Source: Citrobacter sp.
GTDB taxonomy: Bacteria > Pseudomonadota > Gammaproteobacteria > Enterobacterales > Enterobacteriaceae
Length of the DNA: 52,298 nucleotides
Assembly (NCBI GenBank): GCA_019415335.1
Contig: DXKH01000086.1
Coordinates: 1-52,298, forward strand
Direction of reading: 5' to 3'
Position numbers and translations under genes: made by a program. The notes under the pieces were generated by a model. That model saw only the letters and a program-made list of their open reading frames with translations, did no database searches and was not told where the DNA came from. Position 1 is the stretch's first letter; each line of letters starts with the position of its first letter. Below are positions 38,212 through 49,269 of this stretch, piece after piece.

Positions 38212-39507
38212 ATGACTCAACAACCATCGCGCGCCGGCACGTTCGGCGCAATACTGCGTGTGACCAGCGGTAATTTTCTCGAACAGTTCGATTTTTTCCT
38301 GTTTGGTTTTTACGCCACGTATATCGCAAAGACGTTTTTTCCTGCCGAAAGTGAGTTTGCCGCATTAATGCTTACTTTTGCCGTTTTTGGCTCCGGCTTT
38401 TTAATGCGCCCCATCGGGGCGGTAGTTCTGGGGGCGTACATCGACAGGATTGGTCGACGGAAAGGGCTGATGGTCACCCTGGGGATTATGGGTTGCGGCA
38501 CACTGCTGATAGCCCTCGTTCCGGGTTATCAGACCATCGGCCTGCTGGCCCCCGCGCTGGTCCTGGTGGGGCGTCTGCTACAGGGATTTTCTGCCGGCGT
38601 CGAACTGGGCGGCGTCTCTGTTTATCTTTCTGAGATCGCCACGCCTGGCAATAAAGGCTTTTACACCAGTTGGCAATCTGCCAGTCAACAGGTGGCGATC
38701 GTGGTCGCCGCGCTGATTGGCTACGGTCTGAATGCCACGCTGGGGCACGATGAAATCTCAGAATGGGGTTGGCGTATCCCGTTCTTTATTGGCTGCATGA
38801 TTATTCCGCTGATCTTTGTTCTGCGACGTTCGCTACAGGAAACGGAAGCCTTTTTACAACGTAAACACCGCCCCGACACCCGGGAAATTTTTACCACCAT
38901 TGCTAAAAACTGGCGCATCATCACCGCAGGGACTCTGCTGGTGGCGATGACGACCACGACCTTTTATTTTATTACCGTCTATACCCCCACTTACGGGAGA
39001 GCCGTTTTGAACCTGAGCGCGCGTGACAGCCTGGTAGTCACCATGCTGGTGGGGATTTCTAACTTCATCTGGCTGCCGATTGGCGGCGCTATCTCAGACC
39101 GGATCGGGCGTCGCCCGGTGCTGATGGGTATCACTCTGCTCGCCCTCATCACCACCTGGCCGGTGATGAACTGGCTTACTGCCGCCCCTGACTTCACCCG
39201 CATGACGCTGGTGCTGCTCTGGTTCTCGTTCTTCTTCGGCATGTACAACGGCGCGATGGTTGCTGCATTGACCGAAGTGATGCCGGTTTATGTCCGAACC
39301 GTCGGTTTTTCGCTGGCCTTCAGCCTCGCCACGGCGATTTTTGGCGGACTGACGCCCGCCATTTCCACGGCGCTGGTCCAGTTGACCGGCGATAAGAGTT
39401 CTCCGGGATGGTGGCTTATGTGCGCTGCGCTGTGCGGGCTCGCCGCGACGGCCATGCTGTTTGTTCGCCTCAGCCGCGATTATCAGATGGCGGAGAATAA
39501 GCTCTGA
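38212..39507 (+). CDS. tcuC: Tricarballylate/proton symporter
   Basis: This 431-residue major facilitator protein, citrate-proton symporter subfamily, has about 12 membrane helices. Family motifs include the loop [14 protein letters not shown] between helices 2 and 3, its second-half counterpart [15 protein letters not shown], and the substrate-region sequence [20 protein letters not shown]. TcuC imports tricarballylate, and probably citrate, in Salmonella. It is the last gene of tcuRABC, preceded by GGAGAG and followed by a terminator shared with chiQ. Confidence 0.93.
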   Translation: MTQQPSRAGTFGAILRVTSGNFLEQFDFFLFGFYATYIAKTFFPAESEFAALMLTFAVFGSGFLMRPIGAVVLGAYIDRIGRRKGLMVTLGIMGCGTLLIALVPGYQTIGLLAPALVLVGRLLQGFSAGVELGGVSVYLSEIATPGNKGFYTSWQSASQQVAIVVAALIGYGLNATLGHDEISEWGWRIPFFIGCMIIPLIFVLRRSLQETEAFLQRKHRPDTREIFTTIAKNWRIITAGTLLVAMTTTTFYFITVYTPTYGRAVLNLSARDSLVVTMLVGISNFIWLPIGGAISDRIGRRPVLMGITLLALITTWPVMNWLTAAPDFTRMTLVLLWFSFFFGMYNGAMVAALTEVMPVYVRTVGFSLAFSLATAIFGGLTPAISTALVQLTGDKSSPGWWLMCAALCGLAATAMLFVRLSRDYQMAENKL

Positions 39508-39511
39508 AACG

Positions 39512-39545
39512 CAAACGGGCGGAGAACTCTCTCCGCCCGTTTTAT
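39512..39545. terminator. Terminator between tcuC and chiQ
   Basis: ACGGGCGGAGA-ACTC-TCTCCGCCCGTTTTAT forms a strong 11-base-pair stem. It lies between convergent genes; the T-run is short. Confidence 0.8.
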
Positions 39546-39559
39546 GTTGTCTCTGACGC

Positions 39560-39892
39560 TTACTTCGCCGTATTGTTGCTGCGAATTTCCTGCCAGATCT
39601 TATCGCAATCGGCTTTCACAGCCTGATCGTTACCGGTACGTGTCGCCTGAATGCACTGCTGGTAATCCAGCACGCGAACACTTTCCTGATTCGCAAACTG
39701 TTGATGCTGTTTTTCTTTTTTCAGCACATCCAGCACGCTCTGGCAGGCTTCGATTTTCTCTGGCGATCCCTGTGCTGTGTTGATACAGGCGCTATACGCC
39801 TCTTTCAACCGGCTGTCTTCTTTCGGGGCCGGTGATGGTGCACAGGCCACCAGTCCCGAGGCCATTACGGCGATGAGTATCAGTTTTTTCAT
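39560..39892 (-). CDS. chiQ: ChiQ (YbfN), chitoporin-associated lipoprotein
   Basis: The 110-residue lipoprotein starts at ATG 39892 (MKKLILIAVMASGLVAC). The lipobox is LVAC with Cys17 as the lipidated residue, so export and acylation are expected. The mature part has two Cys pairs, in YSACINTAQGSPEKIEACQS and QQCIQATRTGNDQAVKADC, likely disulfides. It lies 49 bases after chiP and is co-transcribed with it in E. coli. Its function is unknown beyond this link. The open frame to 39964 is not supported. Confidence 0.93.
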   Translation of the reverse strand: MKKLILIAVMASGLVACAPSPAPKEDSRLKEAYSACINTAQGSPEKIEACQSVLDVLKKEKQHQQFANQESVRVLDYQQCIQATRTGNDQAVKADCDKIWQEIRSNNTAK

Positions 39893-39941
39893 AGCAGAGT
39901 CCTCAACGGTGCGGCAGGCGCAAAGCCTGCCGCTGTTGGCA

Positions 39942-41348
39942 TTAGAAGATAGTGAACGGTGCAATCACAATGAATTTCACGTCGCGCTCATCCTGGAAGA
40001 TGTTGCCGTAACCGCCGCCCCAGCTCGGGATGTTGGAGTGGTTGTCATATTCGGTGAAGTGCAGTTTAAACATGGTGCCTTTTGCACGCCCGTCCTGCAG
40101 GGTGTAGACCGCATCCAGGCTGTATGAAGACTCTTCGATGGTACGATTTTTGTCGTAGTACGCATCCGGGCTGCTCTGCCAGGTCGACGGTTTCGCGTCC
40201 CAGGCATACACATAAGAAGCCCCGACGGCCCAGCCTGGCAGGTTCCAGTTCTTCAGGTCATACATCGCCCCGAAGAAGACGGCTTTTTCACCGTTGGCGT
40301 TGAAGTCTGAACGGTTATCCCACCAGATATCCAGACGACCGTTGGATGACGCATAGGTTGGCGTCATACGTTGCAGGAAGAACCCTTGCTGCCCTTCGGC
40401 CTTAACCCAGGTTCCTTCCAGACGCAGGTCAACCACTTCCGCCACTTTGTAGCCGAAGGTCAACGCCTGCAGCCAGGCGGTTCCGTCATAAATATCGCTG
40501 GCGCTGCGGTCATCGACTTTGTCACGCGCACCGTAGAACTGGTAGCTGGTGGAGAACGGATTGCCGCCTAAATCAAACTTGTAGCTGGCTTTAGCGAAGT
40601 ACTGATCGACATAACCTTCGGACTGACCAAATGCAGCTTCCAGCACCAGGTCATTTTTGAAATCATATTTTGCGCCGACAGAATGGAGATAATCGACTTT
40701 GGTCTTTTTATCGCCCTGGTAGAATTTATCAACCTCAGTGTGCCATGGCGCTTTATATTCGTTGGCCCACATATAGGAGAAGCTCAGTGCACCCGCATCG
40801 CCGTAGTCAAAGTTAGCACCGGCTTCGGCCCCCTGATAGGTACCCGGCATAAAGCTCCAGTGCGGCGCTAACAGCGTCTGACCGGTAGGCTGAATATAAC
40901 CGGCACGTGCCCAGGCTGGACCGTACTTGAATTTCGCGGCGGCCTTGTACAGACTGATTCCGCTCTTATCACCGGAGTAGTCTTCGTCGTAGCCTTTGTT
41001 CTTTTTCGAGAAAGCGATTTCGTTTGGATGGCCGCTGTCGCCGTTTTCCGCCATTTCAATTGCGGTAAACGCCGCCACATCAAGACCGAACATATCTGCT
41101 GCATAGCCGGACTGGAAATCCAGGTTGGCGTTCCAGGTCGCGTGAGAAAGGTTGGTTTTGTACTTATCTCCGTCGGTGACATCTTTACGGTCGCGCTCAC
41201 GCTGCCAGTAATAAATACCGCCCGTCAGGGTTGAATCATCGATAAAGCCTTCGGCCTGTGCCTGCGGAACAACGACCAGACCCGACAGTGCTGTGATACC
41301 GGCGATAGCCAACGCCAGCGCACTACGTTTGCCACTAAACGTACGCAT
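39942..41348 (-). CDS. chiP: Chitoporin
   Basis: ChiP (YbfM) is an outer membrane channel for chitooligosaccharides, of the OprD type. The 468-residue precursor has a signal peptide of about 32 residues ending VPQAQA before EGF. Many aromatic beta-strand segments follow, and it ends with the outer membrane signature [10 protein letters not shown]. It supplies chitin fragments for the nag pathway encoded nearby. In E. coli the small RNA ChiX represses it unless chitosugars are present, and NagC regulates it. A ChiX-pairing site is present in its leader. Confidence 0.96.
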   Translation of the reverse strand: MRTFSGKRSALALAIAGITALSGLVVVPQAQAEGFIDDSTLTGGIYYWQRERDRKDVTDGDKYKTNLSHATWNANLDFQSGYAADMFGLDVAAFTAIEMAENGDSGHPNEIAFSKKNKGYDEDYSGDKSGISLYKAAAKFKYGPAWARAGYIQPTGQTLLAPHWSFMPGTYQGAEAGANFDYGDAGALSFSYMWANEYKAPWHTEVDKFYQGDKKTKVDYLHSVGAKYDFKNDLVLEAAFGQSEGYVDQYFAKASYKFDLGGNPFSTSYQFYGARDKVDDRSASDIYDGTAWLQALTFGYKVAEVVDLRLEGTWVKAEGQQGFFLQRMTPTYASSNGRLDIWWDNRSDFNANGEKAVFFGAMYDLKNWNLPGWAVGASYVYAWDAKPSTWQSSPDAYYDKNRTIEESSYSLDAVYTLQDGRAKGTMFKLHFTEYDNHSNIPSWGGGYGNIFQDERDVKFIVIAPFTIF

Positions 41349-41356
41349 ATGTTAAT

Positions 41357-41367
41357 CCTCTTTGACG
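41357..41367 (-). promoter_or_regulatory. ChiX small-RNA pairing site over the chiP ribosome-binding site
   Basis: The minus strand reads CGTCAAAGAGG just before the chiP start, covering the Shine-Dalgarno. It is complementary to the CCUCUUUGACG seed of ChiX as I remember it. Confidence 0.6.
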
Positions 41368-41453
41368 TATAAATTGCTGTTGCCAAAGGCGAAACAGCGA
41401 AAAAATAAAAATTTAAAAGTAGCATTGAGAAAAACCTCACTGACTACAGTGAT

Positions 41454-41482
41454 AGACTATTTTTCGCGACGCGAATTATCAA
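41454..41482 (-). promoter_or_regulatory. Candidate chiP promoter
   Basis: On the minus strand TTGATA (41482-41477) and TAGTCT (41459-41454) are spaced by 17 bases, giving a leader of about 100 bases. The rest of the 438-base chiP-glnS gap has a small hairpin at 41701-41716, the glnS terminator, and no gene I can support. Confidence 0.4.
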
Positions 41483-41739
41483 TACCTTTCTGTAACGAGA
41501 ATGTAAGAGTATGAGCAACCGCACATATTTCATCGCTTTCTGTTACATTTTATTCATCAGTCAAAAAAGACGATAAACGATGAAAATTTTCTTTGTTTTC
41601 CAGAAAGATGAACGCGGTTTCATGTCATTACCTGTTTATTACGTATAATCAGCGAAAATACGCGTTTGTTAATGACATTATTTTTTGAATGGGAATTAAT
41701 TCGCTTCGCAAAGCGAGATATTTCGTTGAGCAGAAGATG

Positions 41740-41767
41740 AAAAAAACGCCGCAGAATGCGGCGTTTG
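41740..41767 (-). terminator. Intrinsic terminator of glnS
   Basis: On the minus strand AAACGCCGC-ATTCT-GCGGCGTTTTTTT lies about 20 bases after the glnS stop. Confidence 0.9.
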
Positions 41768-41786
41768 ATGAGGTCATTGCGGCAGC

Positions 41787-43454
41787 TTATTCGCCGACTT
41801 TCGCCCAGGTATCACGCAGGCCAACGGTGCGGTTAAACACCAGTTTTTCTGCGCTGGTATAACGGCTGTCCAGGCAGAAGTAGCCCTCGCGCTCAAACTG
41901 GAACGCTTTCCCTGCTACCGCAGCTTTCAGCGACGGCTCAGCAAAGCCCTGTTTGATCACCAGCGATTCCGGGTTCATCACGGACAGGAAGTCTTCCGCC
42001 GCGCCAGGATTCGGCACGCTGAACAGACGATCGTAGAGGCGAATTTCGACTGGCAGCGCATGTGCGGCGCTAACCCAGTGGATCACACCTTTCACTTTAC
42101 GGCCATCCGCCGGATCTTTGCTCAGCGTATCTGCATCATAGGTACAGAAGATGGTGGTGATAGTGCCTTCCGCATCTTTTTCCACGCGTTCTGCTTTCAC
42201 CACATAGGCGTTGCGCAGACGCACTTCTTTACCCATTACCAGACGCTTGTACTGCTTGTTGGCTTCTTCGCGGAAGTCAGCACGATCAATCCAGATTTCA
42301 CCGCTGAACGGGACCTCACGCGTGCCCATTTCCGGTTTGTTCGGATGGTTAGGCATGGTGACCAGTTCGCTTTCGCCCTGCGGATAGTTTTCAATAACCA
42401 GTTTCCCCGGATCGATAACCGCCATCGCACGCGGGGCGTTTTCGTTCAGATCTTCGCGGATACAGGATTCCAGCGATGCCATTTCGATCGTATTGTCCTG
42501 CTTGGTCACGCCAATGCGTTTGCAGAATTCACGAATCGCCGCTGCGGTATAGCCGCGACGACGCAGACCGGAGATCGTCGGCATGCGCGGGTCGTCCCAG
42601 CCTTCTACGTGCTTGTCAGCCACCAGCAGGTTCAGCTTACGCTTGGACATCACGGTGTATTCCAGATTCAGGCGCGAGAACTCATACTGGCGCGGGTGAA
42701 CCGGAATGGAGATGTTGTCCAGCACCCAGTCGTACAGACGACGGTTGTCCTGGAACTCCAGGGTACACAGAGAGTGCGTAATACCTTCCAGCGCATCGCT
42801 GATGCAGTGGGTGAAGTCGTACATCGGGTAGATGCACCACTTGTTACCGGTCTGATGATGCTCAGCAAATTTAATGCGGTACAGAACCGGATCGCGCATC
42901 ACGATAAACGGCGATGCCATGTCGATCTTCGCACGCAGGCAGGCTTTACCCTCTTCAAAGCCGCCGGTACGCATTTTTTCGAACAGCGCAAGGTTCTCTT
43001 CGATGCTGCGATCGCGGAACGGACTGTTTTTGCCTGGCTGAGTCAGCGTGCCACGGTATTCGCGGATCTGCTCCGGCGTCAGTTCATCGACATAAGCCAG
43101 ACCTTTGTTGATCAATTCAACCGCGTAGGCGTGAAGTTGATCAAAATAATCTGAGGAGTAGCGAACGTCGCCAGCCCAGTGGAAACCTAACCACTCAACG
43201 TCGTTTTTGATCGAATCAACGTACTCGATATCTTCTTTTACCGGGTTGGTGTCATCGAAACGCAGGTTGCACTGGCCCTGGTAGTCTTGCGCGATACCAA
43301 AGTTCAGGCAGATGGATTTCGCGTGGCCAATATGCAGATAGCCATTTGGCTCCGGCGGAAAACGGGTATGGATCGTGGTGTGCTTACCACTGGCCAGATC
43401 TTCATCGATGATCTGACGAATAAAGTTACTCGGGCGGGCTTCAGCCTCACTCAT
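41787..43454 (-). CDS. glnS: Glutamyl-tRNA-type class I synthetase: glutaminyl-tRNA synthetase
   Basis: GlnS charges tRNA-Gln with glutamine. The 555-residue class I synthetase has the HIGH motif in [12 protein letters not shown] near residue 40 and the KMSKS-type motif in [32 protein letters not shown] and the C-terminal anticodon-binding beta-barrels match E. coli GlnS. It stands alone between chiP and nagE and has its own terminator. Confidence 0.98.
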   Translation of the reverse strand: MSEAEARPSNFIRQIIDEDLASGKHTTIHTRFPPEPNGYLHIGHAKSICLNFGIAQDYQGQCNLRFDDTNPVKEDIEYVDSIKNDVEWLGFHWAGDVRYSSDYFDQLHAYAVELINKGLAYVDELTPEQIREYRGTLTQPGKNSPFRDRSIEENLALFEKMRTGGFEEGKACLRAKIDMASPFIVMRDPVLYRIKFAEHHQTGNKWCIYPMYDFTHCISDALEGITHSLCTLEFQDNRRLYDWVLDNISIPVHPRQYEFSRLNLEYTVMSKRKLNLLVADKHVEGWDDPRMPTISGLRRRGYTAAAIREFCKRIGVTKQDNTIEMASLESCIREDLNENAPRAMAVIDPGKLVIENYPQGESELVTMPNHPNKPEMGTREVPFSGEIWIDRADFREEANKQYKRLVMGKEVRLRNAYVVKAERVEKDAEGTITTIFCTYDADTLSKDPADGRKVKGVIHWVSAAHALPVEIRLYDRLFSVPNPGAAEDFLSVMNPESLVIKQGFAEPSLKAAVAGKAFQFEREGYFCLDSRYTSAEKLVFNRTVGLRDTWAKVGE

Positions 43455-43577
43455 CGTGGATTCCTCAAAGCGTAAACAACGTATAACGGCATATGGTCTT
43501 ATAAGCCGGACAGACTGACAACCTTTAGTTACTGAAAAAGTGGCGTTGAAGAAAAATAGGCGGGAATTTGCTGCAAA

Positions 43578-43606
43578 AAAAAACGGCGGAGGTTTCCCCC
43601 CGCCGC
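43578..43606 (-). terminator. Intrinsic terminator of nagE
   Basis: On the minus strand CGGCGGGGGG-AAAC-CTCCGCCG is followed by a run of nine T residues, between nagE and glnS. Confidence 0.88.
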
Positions 43607-43612
43607 TTCATG

Positions 43613-43650
43613 TTGTCGGATGACGGCTTATGCCATATCCGGCCTACCCT
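43613..43650. repeat. Single REP unit at the nagE 3' end
   Basis: TTGTCGGATGACGGCTTATGCC with ATATCCGGCCTACCC is one imperfect REP palindrome. It overlaps the last codons of nagE and precedes its terminator. Confidence 0.7.
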
Positions 43651-45659
43651 TTAATCTCATACAGTGGCGTTTGACCAGCAACCACGTGGCCGTCGGCTTT
43701 GATCACCAGGCCGCCGAAGTCGTCGATGTTGCTGCAAACAACTGGACTTATCATGGAGCGCGCGTTCGCGTTCAGGTAGTCCAGATCCATTTCCAGAATC
43801 GGCTGACCTGCGGTCACTTCCGCGCCCTCTTCTACCAGACGTTTGAAGCCCTGGCCGTTCAGTGCAACGGTATCAATACCCATATGGACAACGATTTCCG
43901 CGCCTTTCTCGGTTTCCAGGCAGAACGCATGGTTGGTGTTGAAGATTTTCACGATAGTACCCGCTGCCGGAGAAACCACGGTTTTATCCGTTGGTTTTAC
44001 CGCAACGCCGTCACCAACCGCTTTGCTGGCGAACGCTTCGTCAGGCACCTGCTCCAGCGCAACCACATCGCCGGTCACTGGCGATACCAGCTCAGCAATG
44101 GTTACCGCATTTGGCACGGCCTGCGGTTTTGCCGCCGCCTGGGCAGCAGGCGCTGCAGAGGTTTCAGCCGCCGCAACCGGACCGGTTGTTTTCATCGCGT
44201 TGGCGATTTTCTCAGCCACAAAGCCGACGATAATCTGCACGCTGGTTTTGTTCAGACGAATCACACCAGAAGCACCCAGACGTTTCGCCAGACCCTCATT
44301 CACTAGCGACGAGTCTTTTACGCTCAGACGCAGACGAGTGATGCAGGCATCGATACCGGTGAGGTTGTCAGAACCGCCGATAGCCGCAATGTACTGACGC
44401 GCCAGGGCAGAAACGTCCTGATCTTTACCGCTGCTCACATTGAGATCCTGACCATCCTCTTCGCTGCCAGCCACAGCCAGTTCGCGACCCGGAGTCATCA
44501 GGTTGAATTTGGTGATAACGAAACGGAACACCACGTAGTAGATAGCAAAGAACACCAGACCCTGCGGGATCAGCATCCACCACTGGGTTGCCAGCGGGTT
44601 ACGGGAAGAAAGCACCATATCCACCAGACCCGCACTGAAGCCGAAACCGGCAATCCAATGCATGCTCGCCGCGATGAATACGGAGATACCGGTCAGGACA
44701 GCGTGGATCACATACAGAACCGGTGCAACGAACATGAAGGAGAATTCCAGCGGTTCAGTGATACCGGTAAAGAATGCCGCAAACGCACCGGCCATCATGA
44801 TACCCAGCACTTTCGCCTTGTTCTCAGGACGCGCGCAATGGTAGATAGCCAGCGCCGCACCCGGCAGACCAAACATCATGATCGGGAAGAAGCCCGCCTG
44901 ATAACGACCGGTAATCCCGATAATCCCTTTACCCGACTCGATGGACTGTGCGCCGCCGAGGAAGTTAGGAATATCGTTAATGCCTGCAACGTCGAACCAG
45001 AATACGGAGTTCAGTGCGTGGTGCAGCCCCACCGGAATCAACAGACGGTTGAAGAAGGCATAGATACCCGCACCGGCTGAGCCCAGTTTTTGAATGTGTT
45101 CACCGAAGTTAACCAGACCGTCGAAAATCATCGGCCAGATATACATCATGATGAACGCCACAACGATCATCACGAAAGAGGTGAGGATCGGTACCAGACG
45201 GCGACCGCTGAAGAAGGAAAGCGCTTTCGGCAGTTCGACGCTGCTAAAGCGGTTGTACAGCTCAGCAGAGATAATACCGACGAGGATACCCACGAACTGG
45301 TTGCTGATCTTACCGAAAGCAGCAGGAACCTGATCAGCAGGGATCTTCTGAATCATGGAAACCGCAGCCGGAGAACAGAGTGTGGTCAACACCAGGAAGC
45401 CCACAAAACCGGTCAGCGCTGCAGCACCGTCTTTATCTTTAGACATACCGTAAGCCACACCGATAGCAAACAGCACAGACATGTTATCGATAATGGCGGA
45501 GCCGGATTTAATGAAGAATGCCGCAAGCGCGTTATCTCCACCCCAACCTACCGGGTCGATCCAATAGCCGACCCCCATCAATATTGCCGCCGCTGGCAGC
45601 GTGGCGACCGGCACCATTAGCGCACGGCCTACCTTTTGCAGATAACCTAGAATACTCAC
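43644..45659 (-). CDS. nagE: PTS N-acetylglucosamine-specific EIICBA
   Basis: NagE imports and phosphorylates GlcNAc to GlcNAc-6-phosphate. The 671 residues form IIC (about 1-390, ten helices, with FGLPGAALAIYHCARPE and FFTGITEPLEFSFMFVAP), IIB (about 410-490, active Cys in GIDACITRLRLSV) and IIA (about 525-671, active His in IVVHMGIDTV). IIA is nearly the same as K-12 NagE, but IIC starts MSILGYLQKVGRALMVPVAT and differs much from the K-12 IIC that I remember; K-12 NagE is 648 residues. Sugar specificity is therefore inferred from position and IIA. It diverges from nagB. Confidence 0.9.
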   Translation of the reverse strand: MSILGYLQKVGRALMVPVATLPAAAILMGVGYWIDPVGWGGDNALAAFFIKSGSAIIDNMSVLFAIGVAYGMSKDKDGAAALTGFVGFLVLTTLCSPAAVSMIQKIPADQVPAAFGKISNQFVGILVGIISAELYNRFSSVELPKALSFFSGRRLVPILTSFVMIVVAFIMMYIWPMIFDGLVNFGEHIQKLGSAGAGIYAFFNRLLIPVGLHHALNSVFWFDVAGINDIPNFLGGAQSIESGKGIIGITGRYQAGFFPIMMFGLPGAALAIYHCARPENKAKVLGIMMAGAFAAFFTGITEPLEFSFMFVAPVLYVIHAVLTGISVFIAASMHWIAGFGFSAGLVDMVLSSRNPLATQWWMLIPQGLVFFAIYYVVFRFVITKFNLMTPGRELAVAGSEEDGQDLNVSSGKDQDVSALARQYIAAIGGSDNLTGIDACITRLRLSVKDSSLVNEGLAKRLGASGVIRLNKTSVQIIVGFVAEKIANAMKTTGPVAAAETSAAPAAQAAAKPQAVPNAVTIAELVSPVTGDVVALEQVPDEAFASKAVGDGVAVKPTDKTVVSPAAGTIVKIFNTNHAFCLETEKGAEIVVHMGIDTVALNGQGFKRLVEEGAEVTAGQPILEMDLDYLNANARSMISPVVCSNIDDFGGLVIKADGHVVAGQTPLYEIKG

Positions 45660-45772
45660 TTTCTTCCCCCTTTGAGACCCCGTTAAGGCTCGCTTTAAGC
45701 TGTGTTTTTATTTTGTCACTAACTTATTGAAATTCAGTTGTTGCTTTACTGGCATCGTGAGTGTGTAAAAAA

Positions 45773-45793
45773 TTAATTCGTACCGCAAATTAA
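45773..45793. promoter_or_regulatory. NagC operator near nagE
   Basis: TTAATTCGTACCGCAAATTAA is a near-palindrome matching the nagE-side NagC site I remember from E. coli. It lies about 95 bases from the nagB-side site, compatible with looping. Confidence 0.65.
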
Positions 45794-45805
45794 AAGCGTG
45801 TTTTT

Positions 45806-45821
45806 TGTGAGTTTAGTCACC
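45806..45821. promoter_or_regulatory. CRP site between nagE and nagB
   Basis: TGTGAGTTTAGTCACC has TGTGA-N6-TCACC, a near-consensus CRP site, placed between the two NagC operators as in E. coli. Confidence 0.75.
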
Positions 45822-45865
45822 AAATATCGTTATATTCACTCCCTTTTACTGGCTATGTGGGAAAA

Positions 45866-45888
45866 CTTATTTTATCATTCAAAAAATC
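45866..45888. promoter_or_regulatory. NagC operator near nagB
   Basis: The segment reads CTTATTTTATCATTC followed by AAAAAATC, matching the TTATTT-N9-AAATAA-like NagC consensus. The remainder of the 326-base nagE-nagB gap is promoter sequence without further genes. Confidence 0.65.
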
Positions 45889-45985
45889 AAGACAGATTGA
45901 CCCAACTGATGCATGCCAGGTTACGCTTTACCATGCACCGACGCACAATCCGTCAACGGCTTACATTTACTTTCTGAGGTGAAGA

Positions 45986-46786
45986 ATGAGACTGATTCCC
46001 CTGACTTCCGCTGAACAGGTCGGCAAATGGGCTGCACGCCATATCGTTAATCGCATCAATGCGTTCAAACCGACAGCCGATCGTCCGTTTGTGCTGGGTC
46101 TGCCGACAGGCGGCACGCCGCTGACAGCGTATAAAGCCTTAGTCGAAATGCACAAAGCGGGCCAGGTTAGCTTCAAACACGTCGTGACGTTCAACATGGA
46201 CGAATATGTCGGCCTGCCGAAAGAGCATCCGGAAAGCTACCACAGCTTTATGCATCGTAATTTCTTTGACCACGTTGATATTCCAGCAGAAAACATCAAC
46301 CTGCTCAACGGCAACGCGCCGGACATCGACGCCGAGTGCCGCCAGTATGAAGAAAAAATCCGTTCCTACGGTAAAATCCACCTGTTCATGGGTGGCGTCG
46401 GTAATGACGGCCATATCGCTTTTAACGAACCCGCATCTTCACTGGCCTCTCGTACCCGTATCAAAACGCTGACGCATGACACCCGTGTGGCAAACTCCCG
46501 TTTCTTTGACGGCGACGTGAGTCAGGTACCGAAATACGCGCTGACCGTTGGCGTGGGTACCCTACTGGACGCTGAAGAAGTGATGATCCTGGTGCTGGGT
46601 TCGCAGAAAGCACAGGCGCTGCAAGCCGCAGTTGAAGGCAATGTGAACCACATGTGGACCATCAGCTGTCTGCAACTGCATCCGAAAGCGGTTGTGGTGT
46701 GCGATGAGCCGTCCACGATGGAACTGAAAGTTAAGACGCTGAAATATTTCAACGAGTTAGAAGCCGAAAATATTAAAGGTCTGTAA
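45986..46786 (+). CDS. nagB: Glucosamine-6-phosphate deaminase
   Basis: NagB converts glucosamine-6-phosphate to fructose-6-phosphate and ammonia, and is allosterically activated by GlcNAc-6-phosphate. It has 266 residues, as in K-12. The active-site Asp lies in [10 protein letters not shown], and the catalytic triad region is [28 protein letters not shown] ribosome-binding region precedes the ATG. First gene of nagBACD. Confidence 0.98.
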   Translation: MRLIPLTSAEQVGKWAARHIVNRINAFKPTADRPFVLGLPTGGTPLTAYKALVEMHKAGQVSFKHVVTFNMDEYVGLPKEHPESYHSFMHRNFFDHVDIPAENINLLNGNAPDIDAECRQYEEKIRSYGKIHLFMGGVGNDGHIAFNEPASSLASRTRIKTLTHDTRVANSRFFDGDVSQVPKYALTVGVGTLLDAEEVMILVLGSQKAQALQAAVEGNVNHMWTISCLQLHPKAVVVCDEPSTMELKVKTLKYFNELEAENIKGL

Positions 46787-46791
46787 TGTAG

Positions 46792-47994
<1,203 letters not shown>

Positions 47995-48002
47995 GAGAAA
48001 GT

Positions 48003-49223
48003 ATGACACCAGGCGGACAAGCTCAAATAGGTAATGTTGATCTCGTAAAACAGCTTAACAGCGCGGCCGTTTACCGCCTGATTGACCAGCATGGGCCAAT
48101 CTCGCGGATCCAGATTGCCGAGCAAAGCCAGCTTGCCCCCGCCAGCGTAACCAAAATTACGCGTCAACTGATTGAACGCGGACTGATCAAAGAAGTCGAT
48201 CAACAGGCCTCCACCGGAGGCCGCCGCGCCATCTCTATCGTCACTGAAACCCGCAGTTTTCATGCCATTGGCGTGCGTCTTGGCCGCCACGACGCCACCA
48301 TCACCCTGTTTGACCTGAGCAGCAAAGTGCTGGCAGAAGAGCACTATCCTCTGCCCGAACGTACGCAGGAAACGCTGGAACACGCGCTGCTCAATGCCAT
48401 TACCGCCTTTATTGACAGCAATCAACGCAAAATCCGCGAGCTCATCGCCATTTCTGTGATCCTGCCGGGGCTTGTCGATCCGGAAAGCGGCAAGATCCAC
48501 TATATGCCGCATATTCAGGTGGAGAACTGGGGACTGGTTGAGGCGCTGGAAAAACGGTTCCTCGTCACCTGTTTTGTCGGCCACGATATCCGCAGTCTGG
48601 CGCTGGCAGAGCACTACTTTGGTGCAAGCCAGGATTGCGAAGACTCCATTCTGGTGCGCGTCCACCGCGGAACGGGCGCCGGGATCATCTCTAACGGGCG
48701 AATTTTTATTGGTCGTAACGGCAACGTTGGCGAGATTGGCCATATCCAAGTTGAACCACTCGGCGAGCGCTGCCACTGCGGCAACTTTGGCTGTCTGGAA
48801 ACCATTGCTGCGAACGCGGCGATTGAACATCGCGTTCTTAATCTGCTTAAGCAAGGTTACCAGAGCCGTGTTCCGCTGGAAGACTGCACGATCAAAACCA
48901 TCTGCAAGGCAGCAAATAAGGGCGACAGCCTGGCTTCTGAGGTGATCGAGCACGTTGGGCGTCATCTGGGAAAAACCATTGCGATCGCCATCAACCTGTT
49001 TAATCCGCAAAAAATCGTGATTGCCGGTGAGATCACCGAAGCCGATAAAGTGCTGTTACCCGCCATTGAAAGCTGCATTAATACGCAGGCGCTGAAGGCG
49101 TTTCGCACGAATTTGCCGGTGGTGCGTTCCACGCTGGATCACCGCTCGGCCATCGGTGCGTTTGCGCTGGTAAAACGCGCTATGCTCAACGGTATTTTGC
49201 TCCAGCATTTGCTGGAAAACTGA
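48003..49223 (+). CDS. nagC: NagC, GlcNAc-6-phosphate-responsive ROK repressor
   Basis: NagC represses nagE and nagBACD and also regulates chiP and glmUS in E. coli. The 406-residue protein has an N-terminal helix-turn-helix (ISRIQIAEQSQLAPASVTKITRQLIERG) and a ROK sugar-binding domain with the zinc motif CHCGNFGCLE. It starts nine bases after nagA. Operators for it lie in the nagE-nagB gap of this window. Confidence 0.97.
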   Translation: MTPGGQAQIGNVDLVKQLNSAAVYRLIDQHGPISRIQIAEQSQLAPASVTKITRQLIERGLIKEVDQQASTGGRRAISIVTETRSFHAIGVRLGRHDATITLFDLSSKVLAEEHYPLPERTQETLEHALLNAITAFIDSNQRKIRELIAISVILPGLVDPESGKIHYMPHIQVENWGLVEALEKRFLVTCFVGHDIRSLALAEHYFGASQDCEDSILVRVHRGTGAGIISNGRIFIGRNGNVGEIGHIQVEPLGERCHCGNFGCLETIAANAAIEHRVLNLLKQGYQSRVPLEDCTIKTICKAANKGDSLASEVIEHVGRHLGKTIAIAINLFNPQKIVIAGEITEADKVLLPAIESCINTQALKAFRTNLPVVRSTLDHRSAIGAFALVKRAMLNGILLQHLLEN

Positions 49224-49269
49224 TGCGCTCTTATAGTATCGGATTATTAACACATCTCCTGGGTAGTTC

